Below are positions 6,033 to 6,061 of a DNA stretch of 6,061 nt, piece after piece. Source of the stretch: Rickettsiaceae bacterium. GTDB lineage: Bacteria; Pseudomonadota; Alphaproteobacteria; Rickettsiales; Rickettsiaceae. The notes beneath the pieces are model-generated. The model ran no database searches, had not been told where the DNA came from, and saw only the letters and a list, made by a program, of their open reading frames with translations. The translations under genes were made by a program, and so were the position numbers. The stretch covers positions 1 through 6,061 of the forward strand of contig JAIOYD010000101.1 in NCBI GenBank assembly GCA_021741285.1, read 5' to 3'. Every line of letters starts with the position of its first letter. Positions within the stretch are counted from its first letter, which is position 1.

Positions 6033-6061
6033 TTCAATGAAACATTCGCTATCAAAGCTAG

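Larger units (their letters stand above)
5927..6061 (-). mobile_element. Group II intron, 3' end (continues past the window)
   Basis: On the minus strand the sequence carries a group II domain V at 6032-6000 followed by a domain VI hairpin, and ends CTACCCGAC at 5927, a typical group II 3' terminus (AY at the splice site). Group II introns are self-splicing ribozymes and retroelements, usually with a reverse transcriptase/maturase encoded in domain IV. That gene would lie beyond base 6061, so full length and activity cannot be judged. The intron is oriented opposite to rplT and lies in a non-coding spacer. The 29 bases upstream of domain V (6061-6033) hold no clear coding sequence. Confidence 0.88.

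Noticed and set aside
5979..6061. Minus-strand reading frame through domain V (…EEPCAGKSQARFCGG…)
   Set aside because: The frame crosses the catalytic RNA hairpin, so the conservation is explained by the ribozyme. Such frames are spurious products of group II domain V.

Overview
The window reads as an AT-rich alphaproteobacterial chromosome segment, most likely from an intracellular lineage such as Rickettsiales or Holosporales. This placement is inferred from the AT-rich third positions and spacers, from TrpRS and L20 sequences that look Rickettsia-like by recall, and from the group II intron. It was not tested by any search. All intact genes look like ordinary vertically inherited genes; the accessory element is at the right edge.

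Layout, left to right. At 1-234 (minus) is the N-terminal part of a PlsC-type acyltransferase, cut by the window edge. It diverges from trpS (346-1335, plus). trpS converges on a lipoprotein with a type-1 periplasmic-binding fold (1357-2487, minus; penicillin-binding-protein-activator/LpoA-like). That gene diverges across only 36 bp from rsmI (2524-3366, plus), the same head-to-head pair as lpoA/rsmI in E. coli. rsmI converges on an exported DUF1207 protein (3390-4529, minus). Upstream of it, on the same strand, is a 47-residue entericidin-type lipoprotein gene (4639-4782) that is easily missed because of its size. From 4783 to 5099 lies a 317-bp divergent control region. It has an entericidin promoter with palindromes on the minus strand, and a strong plus-strand promoter with a structured leader. 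That leader precedes rpmI (5100-5303) and rplT (5321-5674), encoding ribosomal proteins L35 and L20. After a 252-bp spacer without a gene, the window ends in the 3' end of a group II intron on the minus strand (from 5927 past the edge), with recognisable domains V and VI.

Functionally, three themes are present: translation (TrpRS, 16S rRNA methylation, L35, L20), cell envelope (acyltransferase, LpoA-like lipoprotein, DUF1207 protein, entericidin-like lipoprotein) and a mobile ribozyme. I do not see a new multi-gene system. The observations most worth following are the mutually exclusive pairing segments in the rpmI-rplT leader and the well-preserved intron 3' end.
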